Shown one piece after another: positions 63,325-64,000 of a stretch of 64,000 nt of DNA (the stretch's first letter is position 1; every line of letters starts with the position of its first letter). Where the stretch lies: the NCBI GenBank assembly GCA_964450955.1, contig CAYVFI010000007.1, forward strand, positions 1 through 64,000, read 5' to 3'. A program made the translations under genes and the position numbers. Below the pieces are notes generated by a model, which was given only the letters and a program-made list of their open reading frames with translations, searched no databases and was not told the DNA's origin. The DNA is from CAYNWT01 sp964450955. Its GTDB lineage: Bacteria; Planctomycetota; Planctomycetia; Planctomycetales; Planctomycetaceae.

Positions 63325-64000
63325 ATGCGTATTTTAGTGCTTTTTTTTATTCTTCTGAGTGCCAGTCAAGTCGCTACTGCGGACGATGAGCTTGTGGTTC
63401 TCGTTGTCGACGGCGTGGGTTCGCCAATGTGGAATGTTCGCCATCTGGAGTTGTTTGATCACTATAAGCTAACGAACGAACTGAAATCTGACGGGAGGCT
63501 TCGTCTTTGGTCAGAAGACCCTTTTGCTGCGTATCGAGATGTGCAAGGTCAAAAGGGCTACGTACTCACGCTCGGCACAACAGGGCGCTGGGTGCGTGCC
63601 AGCTTTGTGACTTTGAAGAACCCAGGTGCTTTTAGTCATTTTATTTCCGGCAGGCTTGACAAAGCGAAAAAAACAATGGGGCCCGAGTTGGAGGCTAAAG
63701 TCAAGCGAGCGGGTGATCGCATAACGATAGAGCTCCCGGCGCATGTGTGGAAAAATAATCCGCGGTTTCGTAGTCCCGCGTGGGAAGAGCATTACCGGTA
63801 CTCAGAGCCAGTGATGATAAATTTGGCGGGGTCGCCGAGTTCGTCAGCGGGACCATACGGTGATGAAGTCGCAGTGGGCGACCGGCAGGAAAGTGGTCTG
63901 CTTCAATCCTTGCAACGTGTGCCGATTAAGAAAATCGCACCTCTGCTAAAGTCGGCTCGCGGCAAGCTGTCGTACTATGTCTTTCAACCCGGCGAGTTAC
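63325..64000 (+). CDS. Secreted hypothetical protein (C-terminus outside window)
   Basis: The frame is open from the ATG at 63325 to the window edge (225 codons). A signal peptide (MRILVLFFILLSASQVATA, cleavage before DDE) is evident. The mature part has no motif I can name; it is fairly basic, with stretches such as HFISGRLDKAKKTMGPELEA. AGAGG at 63312-63316 could be its ribosome binding site. Base composition is a little more AT-rich than the housekeeping genes. Confidence 0.65.
   Translation, partial: MRILVLFFILLSASQVATADDELVVLVVDGVGSPMWNVRHLELFDHYKLTNELKSDGRLRLWSEDPFAAYRDVQGQKGYVLTLGTTGRWVRASFVTLKNPGAFSHFISGRLDKAKKTMGPELEAKVKRAGDRITIELPAHVWKNNPRFRSPAWEEHYRYSEPVMINLAGSPSSSAGPYGDEVAVGDRQESGLLQSLQRVPIKKIAPLLKSARGKLSYYVFQPGEL

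Overview
The window reads as chromosomal DNA of a planctomycete (Planctomycetes, probably Pirellulales or Planctomycetales). The grounds are several ECF sigma factors next to transmembrane Hanks-type Ser/Thr kinases, secreted proteins that open with the phylum-typical LE-x-R-x-LL motif followed by beta-helix or RTX-like repeats, a fused alpha/beta E1 dehydrogenase, weak Shine-Dalgarno signals and many short palindromic repeat families. No rRNA, tRNA or CRISPR array was seen.

Layout. 1-765: N-terminal part of an RTX-like secreted protein, minus strand. 1.6-6.4 kb: nucleoside transporter, E1 and E2 of a 2-oxo acid dehydrogenase, plus strand. 6.6-14.5 kb: a YebC/YeeN-type regulator, then a sigma factor / kinase / membrane protein / coiled-coil operon whose sigma-kinase junction is interrupted by a composite repeat array carrying a DUF559 endonuclease gene; then a DUF2853 gene. 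14.9-19.4 kb: mnmG, an intradiol dioxygenase, a candidate small RNA with a strong terminator, an ATP-grasp protein. 19.6-26.1 kb: a large HEAT/YHS-like secreted protein, small hypotheticals and an ABC-F ATPase. 26.5-30.3 kb: a second kinase-sigma pair. 30.8-35.2 kb: two divergent LE-x-R-x-LL proteins sharing a beta-helix module. 35.5-39 kb: a scrambled zone with a sigma-factor N-terminal stub, a kinase tail, a kinase head fused to a foreign tail, a nonsense-interrupted secreted protein and REPIN-like elements. 39.2-45.8 kb: housekeeping genes (obg, family-4 uracil-DNA glycosylase, mutS, inorganic pyrophosphatase). 46-49.1 kb: a three-gene type III polyketide synthase operon, convergent with cydAB (49.1-51.4 kb). 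51.6-61.6 kb: a thioredoxin-like DUF255 protein, a HlyD-like protein with a helix-hairpin-helix, an M14 peptidase and hypotheticals. 61.7-62.3 kb: a small graveyard with a histidine-kinase end, a RAYT transposase remnant inside inverted repeats and another gene end. 62.4-64 kb: two secreted hypotheticals, the last cut by the window edge.

The most unusual content is the palindrome-bounded DUF559 array at 12.2-13.35 kb. Three near-identical ~194-bp repeats separate one full DUF559 gene from a 38-codon in-frame internal-deletion copy, and a degenerate relative lies at 7.4 kb. It resembles the REP/RAYT relationship but with a Vsr-like nuclease fold instead of a tyrosine transposase. Other points worth following are the candidate small RNA at 17.9-18.1 kb, the permuted kinase fragments at 35.5-38.4 kb and the type III PKS operon. 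All functions are read from sequence motifs by eye; no database search was run.
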